Positions 42,929 to 50,673 of a stretch of 64,000 nucleotides of DNA are shown here, in pieces. Each line of letters starts with the position of its first letter. The first letter of the stretch is position 1. Both the position numbers and the translations under genes were made by a program. Source of the stretch: Lachnospiraceae bacterium (GTDB taxonomy: Bacteria; Bacillota; Clostridia; Lachnospirales; Lachnospiraceae). The stretch spans positions 248,001 to 312,000 of the forward strand of contig JAFUIR010000011.1 of the NCBI GenBank assembly GCA_017468395.1. Direction: 5' to 3'. The notes beneath the pieces were generated by a model. It did not search any database and had not been told where the DNA came from. It saw only the letters and a program-made list of their open reading frames with translations.

Positions 42929-43900
42929 ATGAGCAAAATTTCGATTGTTGTGCCGGTATATTTTAATGAAGATACTTTGATGGATTTATATCAGGATATG
43001 AAGACCAAGATTCTGGGCGTTATAGGCGAGTATGAACTGGTCTTTGTAGATGATGGTTCGGGAGATGCATCCTGGCAGATTATGAATCAGATAAGAGATA
43101 TGGACAAGCATGTAAAACTGGTGAAACTTTCCAGAAACTTCGGAGAGCATGCGGCACTTTTGGCAGGACTGTCTGTGTGTACCGGGGATTGTGCGGTGAC
43201 AAAGCAGGCGGATTTGCAGGAAGATTCTACGCTGATTTTGGAGATGTATGAGCGCTGGAAACAGGGAAATAAGGTAGTACTGGCGGTGAGACGTTCCAGA
43301 GATGAAAGTAAAGTGAAGGTCTTTTTTGCCAACATGTATTATGCCCTGATCAGGAAATTTGTAAATAAGAAGATGCCTGTGGGAGGTTGTGACTGTTATT
43401 TGGTTGACCGCAAAGTCATTGAGGTTTTGGAGAGATTGGACGAGAAGAATTCCAGTCTTACTTTGCAGGTGCTGTGGGCAGGCTTCCAGACGGATATGGT
43501 GTATTTTGACCGCAAAGACAGGGAAAAAGGTAAATCCCGTTGGACTTTTGCAAAGAAGTACAAACTGGTAGTAGATTCTCTTATGAGTTTTTCTTATGTG
43601 CCTATCCGCTTTATGTCTATGGTGGGTTTTGTGTTTAATATCTGTGCGGTTATTATGTTTATCAGCGTTCTTGTGGAATTTTTCCGGTTCGGAACGCCTA
43701 TAGCGGGCTGGTCGTCCCTCATGTGTGTGGTTTTGTGCGCATCGGGCTTGATTTTAATGATGCTGGGAATTTTGGGAGAGTATGTTTGGAGAGCGTTGGA
43801 TGCTGCCAGAAACAGACCGCCTTTTATTATTGATGAGGTGGAAGAACCTGGCGATGTAAAAAGACAGGCTGATAGCGTGAATTTGACGGGAGAAATGTAA
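42929..43900 (+). CDS. Polyprenyl-phosphate glycosyltransferase, GT2 (GtrB-like)
   Basis: A 323-aa GT2 enzyme with two C-terminal membrane helices (about residues 229-255 and 266-290). The GT-A domain shows IVVPVYFNEDTLMDLYQDM, VFVDDGSGDASW near 39, LSRNFGEHAALLAGLSVC near 66 and the QADLQED metal region near 93. It belongs with GtrB-type enzymes that make undecaprenyl-phospho-sugar. The next two genes encode a GT-C-like membrane protein and GtrA, giving the three-part order of gtr decoration cassettes. It starts one base after the ketoisomerase stop and its own stop overlaps the next ATG. Confidence 0.9.
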   Translation: MSKISIVVPVYFNEDTLMDLYQDMKTKILGVIGEYELVFVDDGSGDASWQIMNQIRDMDKHVKLVKLSRNFGEHAALLAGLSVCTGDCAVTKQADLQEDSTLILEMYERWKQGNKVVLAVRRSRDESKVKVFFANMYYALIRKFVNKKMPVGGCDCYLVDRKVIEVLERLDEKNSSLTLQVLWAGFQTDMVYFDRKDREKGKSRWTFAKKYKLVVDSLMSFSYVPIRFMSMVGFVFNICAVIMFISVLVEFFRFGTPIAGWSSLMCVVLCASGLILMMLGILGEYVWRALDAARNRPPFIIDEVEEPGDVKRQADSVNLTGEM

Positions 43901-45630
43901 TGTCGTTAAAAGCGTGGAAAATATGGAAAATCATATTGGTGGCAGGCAGTGTGCTTGCAGCGCTGAAACTGATTTTTGTAGATTATTCGCTGGATGAAGA
44001 GTACCAGATTGTAATGGCTTACAAAAATTTAACGGGAGATGCGCTTTTTAAAGAAATGTGGGAGCCTCATCAGACTTCCGCTTTTCTATGTGCGGGTCTA
44101 ATGCGCCTTTATATGGCTGTGACCGGCACCACAACGGGCATTATTCTCTTTTTAAGGTTTGTGACCCTTGGAATACAATTGGGGCTGTCCTATGCCGTGT
44201 ATCGGACTTTGCGACATATAACGGAGGAAAAATACGCTTTTTTATTGACGCTTATTTACTTTAATATTGTTCCCAAAAACATTCAGATTCCGGAATTTGG
44301 TAATATGCAATTGTGGTTTTTAACCATACCGCTATTATTATTTCTGTGGTATGTGTGGGAGCGGGAGGAAAAGAACAAAGACAGATGGTATTTGGTGATT
44401 TTTGCAGGGGTGGGGCTGGCCTGTGAAGTGCTCGTCTATCCTACCTGTGTCTTTTTGCTTCCCTTTTTTATCGGATATATCTGGGTGAATTGTAAGAAAA
44501 CAAAATGGCGAGATAGTCTGCTTTTGTCAGGAACTTGTGGCGTGTGCGGCGCAGTGTGGCTGGCAAAAGTGATGAAAAATGTGGGATTAAATGAGTTATT
44601 GGGTAATGTGGAAAAAATGTTGGCCTTTGACGTAACTCACGATGTTTCCGGAATGACAGATGCCAAACGGGTCAATTTCGTTGACAATTTTATTTTGTGG
44701 GCGCTGCTTCTTTTGATTATTGCGGCAATAAGTGCGGTGATTTTGGCCATATTTCTTTGGATAGGGAAGAAAAGAGGCGCAGAAAAATTTGATTGTGGCG
44801 GCAGAATATTAATTTTTCTGGTTGTGGCAATTGTGGTGTCGGAAATTTTGCAGATATATTATTGGACTGTTGTAAACGGCGGCTATGAATATCCACAGAT
44901 TCATCTTTTGGTGGTTTGGCTGGCAGCGGCTGTGGCTTGGCAGTTTGCCGGCGGAGAGAAGAAAGGGCTTGGCTGGGTAATGGCAGGTACGCTGATTGCC
45001 TATGCGGGAGTCATGTATATCAGTGATTTGGCGCTGTATTTTTCCCTTCCCCACGGAACGCTTGGAATTGTGGCTTGCGCTGCGGTAATATTATTGGCAC
45101 TACAAAAAGTGTTAGGACAGCGGAGCAGACTTTGGATATCTTTACTTTTAATCAGTTTGTGTCTTTGCAGCATTTTCGGTAAAGGATATACGCTGCGGGG
45201 CGGCAAAGAGGATAATACTATTTGGTCTGTGGGAAATATTATGAAACAGGGACCAGCAGCGGGCATTTTTGCAGAGTATATGTGTGCCCATATCTATAAT
45301 TGTAACTATGAAGATTATGGTTTGTATTTAAACAAGGGGGACAAAGTACTGATTGTCGCCAATATGATTATGTCGGTGGGAACCACCGCTTATTTGTTTG
45401 AAGATGTAGAGGTATGCCACTATTCGGTGGTAGACCCTACTGCCTATGATGAGCGGTTGCTTGCTTATTGGGAGCAGTATCCCCAAAAGGCTCCCAATGT
45501 GATAGTGGTAGATGCTTGGTTCGGACATTTGAGGGAAAATCCGGATAGTTGGATTATGCAATATATTGAAAATGAGTTTGGATATACCTCCGTGGAAAAT
45601 GGAGAATATGTGAGATTTTACAGGAAGTAG
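43900..45630 (+). CDS. GT-C-like membrane glycosyltransferase candidate
   Basis: A 576-aa polytopic protein with about 11-12 hydrophobic helices and a soluble C-terminal part of about 120 residues. After the first helix comes an acidic loop, Asp28 and Asp32-Glu33-Glu34 in VDYSLDEEYQ, followed by MWEPHQTSAFLCAGLMRLY; such acidic residues in the first outside loop are the hallmark of GT-C enzymes using polyprenyl-phospho-sugars. No closer family is recognised. Its location between gtrB-like and gtrA genes suggests it transfers the flipped sugar to a surface polymer. The role is inferred from architecture and context. Confidence 0.65.
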   Translation: MSLKAWKIWKIILVAGSVLAALKLIFVDYSLDEEYQIVMAYKNLTGDALFKEMWEPHQTSAFLCAGLMRLYMAVTGTTTGIILFLRFVTLGIQLGLSYAVYRTLRHITEEKYAFLLTLIYFNIVPKNIQIPEFGNMQLWFLTIPLLLFLWYVWEREEKNKDRWYLVIFAGVGLACEVLVYPTCVFLLPFFIGYIWVNCKKTKWRDSLLLSGTCGVCGAVWLAKVMKNVGLNELLGNVEKMLAFDVTHDVSGMTDAKRVNFVDNFILWALLLLIIAAISAVILAIFLWIGKKRGAEKFDCGGRILIFLVVAIVVSEILQIYYWTVVNGGYEYPQIHLLVVWLAAAVAWQFAGGEKKGLGWVMAGTLIAYAGVMYISDLALYFSLPHGTLGIVACAAVILLALQKVLGQRSRLWISLLLISLCLCSIFGKGYTLRGGKEDNTIWSVGNIMKQGPAAGIFAEYMCAHIYNCNYEDYGLYLNKGDKVLIVANMIMSVGTTAYLFEDVEVCHYSVVDPTAYDERLLAYWEQYPQKAPNVIVVDAWFGHLRENPDSWIMQYIENEFGYTSVENGEYVRFYRK

Positions 45631-45636
45631 TAGCAA

Positions 45637-46104
45637 ATGAAGAGTGGTAATTTGTGGCAGTTTGTTAAGTTTGGTCTAGTGGGTGTGTCCAACACACTGA
45701 TTAGCGAGGGGCTTTATGTGATTATCGTTTATTTTGGCGGTAATTATCTGTTTGCCAGCCTGGTGGGCTTTATAGTCAGTGTTCTAAATGCTTATTTCTG
45801 GAACAACCGTTATGTGTTCAAAGAGGAAGGCGATGGAGAAAAAAGGGTTTGGTGGAAAGTACTCTTAAAAACCTATGCGGCATATCTTGGCGGCTATCTG
45901 GTAACGGTGGGACTGCTTGTGCTTTGGGTAGATATTGTGCAGATTTCCCGGTTCATGGGAGGCGTGGCGGACTGGTGCCGGTCTCTCGGGCTTCGGAGGC
46001 TGACGGCGGAAAGTTTGGGCGAAATAGTGGCAGCAGGAGTCAATTTGCTGCTTACAGTTCCTTTAAATTATGTGGTAAATAAATATTGGGCTTTTCGCAA
46101 ATAA
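45637..46104 (+). CDS. gtrA: GtrA family membrane protein
   Basis: A 155-aa protein with four hydrophobic helices of the GtrA family, thought to flip undecaprenyl-phosphate-linked sugars across the membrane. Typical are FVKFGLVGVSNTLISEGLYV at the N-terminus, FIVSVLNAYFWNNRYVFKEE near 45 and the C-terminal NLLLTVPLNYVVNKYWAF. An insert of about 25 residues (ISRFMGGVADWCRSLGLRR region) lies before the last helix. It is the last gene of the operon from 41401 and converges on the AraC-type regulator. Confidence 0.9.
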   Translation: MKSGNLWQFVKFGLVGVSNTLISEGLYVIIVYFGGNYLFASLVGFIVSVLNAYFWNNRYVFKEEGDGEKRVWWKVLLKTYAAYLGGYLVTVGLLVLWVDIVQISRFMGGVADWCRSLGLRRLTAESLGEIVAAGVNLLLTVPLNYVVNKYWAFRK

Positions 46105-46107
46105 ATG

Positions 46108-46148
46108 GAAAGAGGTAATAAGTTTGGATAATACTTACCACCTCTTTC
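46108..46148. terminator. Imperfect hairpin between gtrA and the AraC-type gene
   Basis: A 9-bp stem (46108-46116 with 46140-46148) whose right arm overlaps the last codons of the minus-strand gene. T-rich bases follow on the minus strand only. A weak shared terminator. Confidence 0.4.
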
Positions 46149-46995
46149 TGTATTCTCCGGGAGAAGTTCCCTCTATTTTTTTAAACATTCTGGAAAAATA
46201 ATTGGCATCGTTCATGCCGCATTCCTGACTGATTTTTTCCATGGAAAGGTCGCTGAAACGGAGCAGGCGTTTGGCATGGGTGATGCGTAGCTGCAACAAA
46301 TAGGTGCTGATGGACGTCCCGAATTGTTCTTTGAAAAGTCGTGTAAGATAGAATTTATTGATATAAAAAGTGTCTGCAAGTTCATCCAAAGTGATTTTAC
46401 GGGCAAAATTAGTATCCAAAAAACTGCGGACTTCCAAAAGGTTGCGTTTTCCGCCGGTATGGATTTCGTTTGTATCGGGATTCCAGCTTTCTTCCATAAG
46501 CAAAGTAAGAAGGGAAGAAAGTTTTTCGTTGATTTTCATATCCCGCACGTAACTGTCGGAAGCGGCGGCAGCAAAAAGTTCGTCCATGAGAAGACCGTAA
46601 CTTTCAACCCGCGGGGACGAAAAGCAGGGTTCACCACCTCTTTGCACATATTTTGCATAGATTTCATTTATGTTGGGCCCGTAAAAATGGGCCCATTTTA
46701 ATTGCCATAAATCTTCGGAAGAACAGTGGGAATATGGGAGGGCGCAGTCTAAGAAAACACAATCCCCTTGCTTGAGTAAATAGTTTATGCCTTGATATTG
46801 TAAAGTTCCGGAGCCTTTTTCTACCACAAAAAATAAAAAAGAAAGCAGATGGTCTCTTTTGCTGGTGTGAGGTTTTTGGGCTTGTAGGGCACCGGTTTCC
46901 TGCAAATGGAGCAAATTTGCTTTTGCAAAGGGGGAAGGGGTATAGATAATACGGTTTGATGCTACCAGATTTCCGTGAAAAAGAGATGTGTTCAC
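46135..46995 (-). CDS. AraC family transcriptional regulator
   Basis: A 286-aa regulator with an N-terminal cupin-like sensor (QGINYLLKQGDCVFLDCALP near residue 62) and a C-terminal double helix-turn-helix: ITLDELADTFYINKFYLTRL near 200 and MEKISQECGMNDANYFSRMF near 250. Such proteins usually sense a sugar or related ligand. The start is GTG (46995) with AGGAGGT 7 bases upstream. It is transcribed away from the gmd-fcl-manC operon, and the 186-base gap between them could hold the operator; fucose or mannose control is an attractive guess without direct evidence. Confidence 0.9.
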   Translation of the reverse strand: MNTSLFHGNLVASNRIIYTPSPFAKANLLHLQETGALQAQKPHTSKRDHLLSFLFFVVEKGSGTLQYQGINYLLKQGDCVFLDCALPYSHCSSEDLWQLKWAHFYGPNINEIYAKYVQRGGEPCFSSPRVESYGLLMDELFAAAASDSYVRDMKINEKLSSLLTLLMEESWNPDTNEIHTGGKRNLLEVRSFLDTNFARKITLDELADTFYINKFYLTRLFKEQFGTSISTYLLQLRITHAKRLLRFSDLSMEKISQECGMNDANYFSRMFKKIEGTSPGEYRKRW

Positions 46996-47096
46996 TTTTG
47001 TACCTCCTATGTGGAAGATTTTAACTGCCTTTTAAGGTAGTATAACAAAAAAGTCAATATAATGCTAGTTATGTGCAAAATATACTATTAAAAAGA

Positions 47097-47126
47097 TTGG
47101 AAACTAGGGATAATATAGGGTATATT
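47097..47126 (+). promoter_or_regulatory. Possible promoter of the GDP-fucose operon
   Basis: TTGGAA (47097-47102), an 18-base spacer and TATATT (47121-47126), 56 bases before the gmd start. The region is generally A/T-rich, so confidence is limited. Confidence 0.4.
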
Positions 47127-47181
47127 TAATATATGTATTCAGTTTTTGATGTGTAAATAAAGTGCAGAAAGGCGAGTTGAT

Positions 47182-48234
47182 ATGAAAAAAGCGTTGATTA
47201 CAGGAATTACAGGACAGGATGGTTCTTATTTGGCAGAGTTCTTGCTCGAAAAAGGATATGAGGTTCACGGTATGGTGAGAAGAAGTTCTATTTCCAATAC
47301 CGGAAGAATAGACCATTTGATTGCGGCAAATGCAGTTACGCTGCATGATGGGGATTTATCTGATACTTCCTCCATCACACGCATTATAGCTATGGTGCAG
47401 CCGGATGAAATTTATAATTTGGCGGCCCAGTCCCATGTACAGGTTTCTTTTGATGTACCTGAGTATTCCGGCGATGTGGATGCTATTGGTGTGCTTCGTG
47501 TGCTTGAGGCGGTGCGCATTTTGGGACTTACACAGAAAACAAGAATTTATCAGGCGTCTACTTCTGAACTTTACGGAAAGGTGGAGGAAGTTCCCCAGAG
47601 AGAGACAACGCCTTTTCATCCTTACAGTCCCTATGCTGTGGCAAAGCAGTACGGATTTTGGATTACCAAGGAGTACCGTGAGGCGTATGGAATGTTTGCG
47701 GTAAACGGTATTCTTTTTAACCATGAATCTGAGAGAAGAGGGGAAACTTTTGTGACGAGAAAAATCACCTTGGCAGCAGGACGCATTGCAGAAGGGTTGC
47801 AGGATCATTTGGAACTGGGCAATCTGGATTCTCTCAGGGATTGGGGTTATGCCAAGGATTATGTGGAATGTATGTGGCTGATTTTGCAGGCAGACAAGCC
47901 GGAGGATTTTGTGATTGCTACAGGAGAGCAGCATACCGTAAGGGATTTTACGGAGCGTGCTTTCCGGGAAAATGGAATAGAACTTCGCTGGGAAGGTAGC
48001 GGCGTGGAGGAAAAGGCCTATGACAAGGCTACAGGAAAAATGCTTGTTTGTGTAAATCCTGCATGGTTCCGTCCTACAGATGTGGATAATTTATGGGGCG
48101 ACCCGACAAAAGCGAAAACGGTGCTTGGATGGAATCCCAAAAAGACCAGTTATGAGGAACTTGTGCGCATTATGGCGCAGCATGACAGGAGACTTGCGAA
48201 AAGAGAAGCGGCTTTAAAGGCTGCTGAGGCCTAA
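47182..48234 (+). CDS. gmd: GDP-mannose 4,6-dehydratase
   Basis: A 350-aa short-chain dehydrogenase that converts GDP-mannose to GDP-4-keto-6-deoxymannose, first step of de novo GDP-fucose synthesis. It has [20 protein letters not shown] at the N-terminus, [16 protein letters not shown] near 32, [20 protein letters not shown] near 152 with the catalytic Tyr/Lys pair, and [19 protein letters not shown] near 179 as in all Gmd enzymes. A GGCGAG site precedes the ATG. fcl and manC follow at short spacing. Confidence 0.95.
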   Translation: MKKALITGITGQDGSYLAEFLLEKGYEVHGMVRRSSISNTGRIDHLIAANAVTLHDGDLSDTSSITRIIAMVQPDEIYNLAAQSHVQVSFDVPEYSGDVDAIGVLRVLEAVRILGLTQKTRIYQASTSELYGKVEEVPQRETTPFHPYSPYAVAKQYGFWITKEYREAYGMFAVNGILFNHESERRGETFVTRKITLAAGRIAEGLQDHLELGNLDSLRDWGYAKDYVECMWLILQADKPEDFVIATGEQHTVRDFTERAFRENGIELRWEGSGVEEKAYDKATGKMLVCVNPAWFRPTDVDNLWGDPTKAKTVLGWNPKKTSYEELVRIMAQHDRRLAKREAALKAAEA

Positions 48235-48275
48235 GTATGGGTTCGCAGATAGACTTTGGAAGGAAGAGAACGGAC

Positions 48276-49217
48276 ATGGAAAAGCATGCAAAAATATATG
48301 TGGCAGGTCACCGGGGGATGGTGGGCTCAGCCATTGTAAGAGTCTTGGAAAAAGCGGGCTACGATAATATTATTAGCAGAACTCACAAGGAACTGGATTT
48401 GTGCAGACAGGCAGATGTGGAACTGTTTTTTGAAACGGAGAAGCCGGAATATGTATTTTTGGCAGCGGCCAAAGTGGGCGGTATTGTGGCAAATTCTGAG
48501 GCTCTGGCTGATTTTATGTATGAAAATATGATAATGGAGATGAATGTAATCCATAGTGCGTGGAAAAACGGTTGTAAGAAACTTTTGTTTTTAGGCTCTT
48601 CCTGCATTTACCCCAGAATGGCTCCCCAGCCTATGCCGGAGAGTTGCCTTTTAACCTCGGAATTGGAAAAGACCAATGAGGCCTATGCTTTGGCAAAAAT
48701 TTCCGGTTTGAAATATTGCGAGTTTTTAAACAGACAGTATGGCACGGATTATATTTCTGCCATGCCTACCAATTTGTATGGGCCTAATGATAACTATCAT
48801 CCTACCCACAGTCATGTGCTTCCGGCGCTGATCCGCAGATTTCACGAGGCCAAGGAAGCGGGATTGGCGGAGGTTACCTGTTGGGGAACGGGCTCGCCTC
48901 TTAGGGAGTTTCTTTATGTGGATGATTTGGCGGATGCCTGCCTGTTTTTGATGAACAATTATTCCGGTAATGAAACGGTAAATGTGGGAACAGGAAAAGA
49001 ACTGACTATCAGGGAATTGACAGAGTTGGTGGCTAAGACCATAGGCTATACCGGCGAAATCAAGTGGGATACTACAAAACCTGACGGCACCCCCAGAAAA
49101 CTCTTGGATGTGTCCAAATTGGCAGATTTGGGATGGAAATACAAGGTGGAACTGGAAGAGGGAATTGCCTTGGCTTATGAAGATTTTTTGAATAATCCCA
49201 TGCGTGCGGAGAGGTAA
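48276..49217 (+). CDS. fcl: GDP-L-fucose synthase
   Basis: A 313-aa epimerase/reductase that finishes GDP-L-fucose. [20 protein letters not shown] opens the Rossmann fold, [20 protein letters not shown] near 104 carries the catalytic Ser/Cys region, and [20 protein letters not shown] near 132 the Tyr and Lys. ATG 48276 is preferred because homologues begin [14 protein letters not shown]-like and GGAAG lies upstream; an ATG at 48237, with GAGG before it, would add 13 residues. It continues directly from gmd. Confidence 0.94.
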   Translation: MEKHAKIYVAGHRGMVGSAIVRVLEKAGYDNIISRTHKELDLCRQADVELFFETEKPEYVFLAAAKVGGIVANSEALADFMYENMIMEMNVIHSAWKNGCKKLLFLGSSCIYPRMAPQPMPESCLLTSELEKTNEAYALAKISGLKYCEFLNRQYGTDYISAMPTNLYGPNDNYHPTHSHVLPALIRRFHEAKEAGLAEVTCWGTGSPLREFLYVDDLADACLFLMNNYSGNETVNVGTGKELTIRELTELVAKTIGYTGEIKWDTTKPDGTPRKLLDVSKLADLGWKYKVELEEGIALAYEDFLNNPMRAER

Positions 49218-49221
49218 AATT

Positions 49222-50535
49222 ATGAATATTATTTTATTGTCGGGAGGTTCGGGAAAACGTCTGTGGCCTCTGTCCAATGATGTGCGCTCTAAACAATTCA
49301 TAAAGATATTTAAAGGGGAGAACGGGGAATATGAATCCATGGTGCAGAGAGTGTACCGTCAGATTAAGGCGGTGGACCCGGCAGCAGATGTAACTATTGC
49401 GACTTCCCGTACCCAGGCCTCTGCCATCCACAATCAGGTGGGCAGTCAGGTGGGGATTTGTGTGGAACCTTGCAGGCGGGATACTTTTCCGGCCATTGCC
49501 CTTGCAACGGCCTATTTGCATGATGTACGTGGGATTTCACCGGAAGAGCCGGTGGTGGTGTGCCCCGTAGACCCTTATGTGGAAGAAAGTTATTTTGAGG
49601 CGCTGCAGGAATTGAATGATTTGGCGGATAAGGGAAACAGCAATTTGGTGCTGCTGGGTATGGAACCTACTTATCCCAGTGCAAAGTACGGTTACATTAT
49701 GCCGGAAAATAAAGAGCCTGTAGGTAAAGTGAAAGGTTTTAAAGAAAAACCGGATGAGGAAACTGCGGCGCAGTACATCCGGCAGGGGGCTCTTTGGAAT
49801 GGTGGTGTGTTTGCATATAAACTGAAGTATGTGCTGGAAAAGGCACATGAACTTATAGATTTTACGCATTATAAAGATTTATTTGAAAAGTATCATACTT
49901 TAGAAAAAATCAGTTTTGATTATGCTGTAGTGGAAAAGGAGCCGGATATCAGTGTCCTGAGATATTCAGGGGAATGGAAAGACCTTGGTACATGGAATAC
50001 GCTCACAGAGGCTATGGAAGAAAATGTTATCGGCAAGGCGATGTACAATGAGGAATGTGAGAATCTGCATATTGTAAACGAGTTGAATGTGCCTATTTTG
50101 TGCATGGGAATCAAGAATGCTGTGGTGGCGGCCAGTGCGGAAGGAATTTTAATTTCGGATAAAAAGCAGTCCAGTTATATTAAGCCCTTTGTGGACCAAA
50201 TTGATCAGCAGATTATGTTTGCAGAGAAATCCTGGGGAAGTTATCTGGTAGTGGATGTGGAAGAAGAGAGCATGACCGTGAAAGTAACTTTAAATCCCGG
50301 GCACCGCATGAATTATCACAGTCATGAGTATCGGGATGAAGTGTGGACGGTAGTCAGCGGTAAGGGGTATGCGGTGCTGGACGGTGTGCGCCGGGATGTG
50401 AAACCGGGAGATGTGCTTACGATGCCGGCGGGATGTAAACACACTGTTGTGGCGGAGACGGAACTGAAAATTATGGAAGTCCAGATGGGAAAAGAAATCA
50501 GCGTGCTGGACAAAATCAAGTGGAATGAACTGTAA
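49222..50535 (+). CDS. manC: Mannose-1-phosphate guanylyltransferase (ManC) with C-terminal cupin
   Basis: A 437-aa enzyme making GDP-mannose. The nucleotidyltransferase has LLSGGSGKRLWPLSNDVRSK at the N-terminus, CVEPCRRDTFPAIALATAY near 80, and KGFKEKPDEETAAQYI near 172. A cupin with HRMNYHSHEYRDEVWTVVSG near 362 and PGDVLTMPAGCKHTVVAE forms the C-terminus, as in type II phosphomannose isomerase fusions; whether isomerase activity is present is unclear. It is about 40 residues shorter than E. coli ManC. GAGAGG precedes ATG 49222. No phosphomannomutase gene lies in the window. Confidence 0.92.
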   Translation: MNIILLSGGSGKRLWPLSNDVRSKQFIKIFKGENGEYESMVQRVYRQIKAVDPAADVTIATSRTQASAIHNQVGSQVGICVEPCRRDTFPAIALATAYLHDVRGISPEEPVVVCPVDPYVEESYFEALQELNDLADKGNSNLVLLGMEPTYPSAKYGYIMPENKEPVGKVKGFKEKPDEETAAQYIRQGALWNGGVFAYKLKYVLEKAHELIDFTHYKDLFEKYHTLEKISFDYAVVEKEPDISVLRYSGEWKDLGTWNTLTEAMEENVIGKAMYNEECENLHIVNELNVPILCMGIKNAVVAASAEGILISDKKQSSYIKPFVDQIDQQIMFAEKSWGSYLVVDVEEESMTVKVTLNPGHRMNYHSHEYRDEVWTVVSGKGYAVLDGVRRDVKPGDVLTMPAGCKHTVVAETELKIMEVQMGKEISVLDKIKWNEL

Positions 50536-50542
50536 AAATGAG

Positions 50543-50580
50543 AGGAACATATTTCCGGGATATGGAAATGTGTTCCTTTT
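50543..50580 (+). terminator. Terminator after manC
   Basis: A 14-bp stem with one G-U pair (50543-50556 with 50564-50577), 7-base loop and TTTT. Closes the gmd-fcl-manC operon. Confidence 0.85.
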
Positions 50581-50673
50581 TGCATGAGATATTTGCCGAA
50601 ATCGGTCAAATATGATAGAGTGTAAGTGTACAAAGGAATTTGTGTGTTATTGATTGATTTGGTGGAGAGATAC

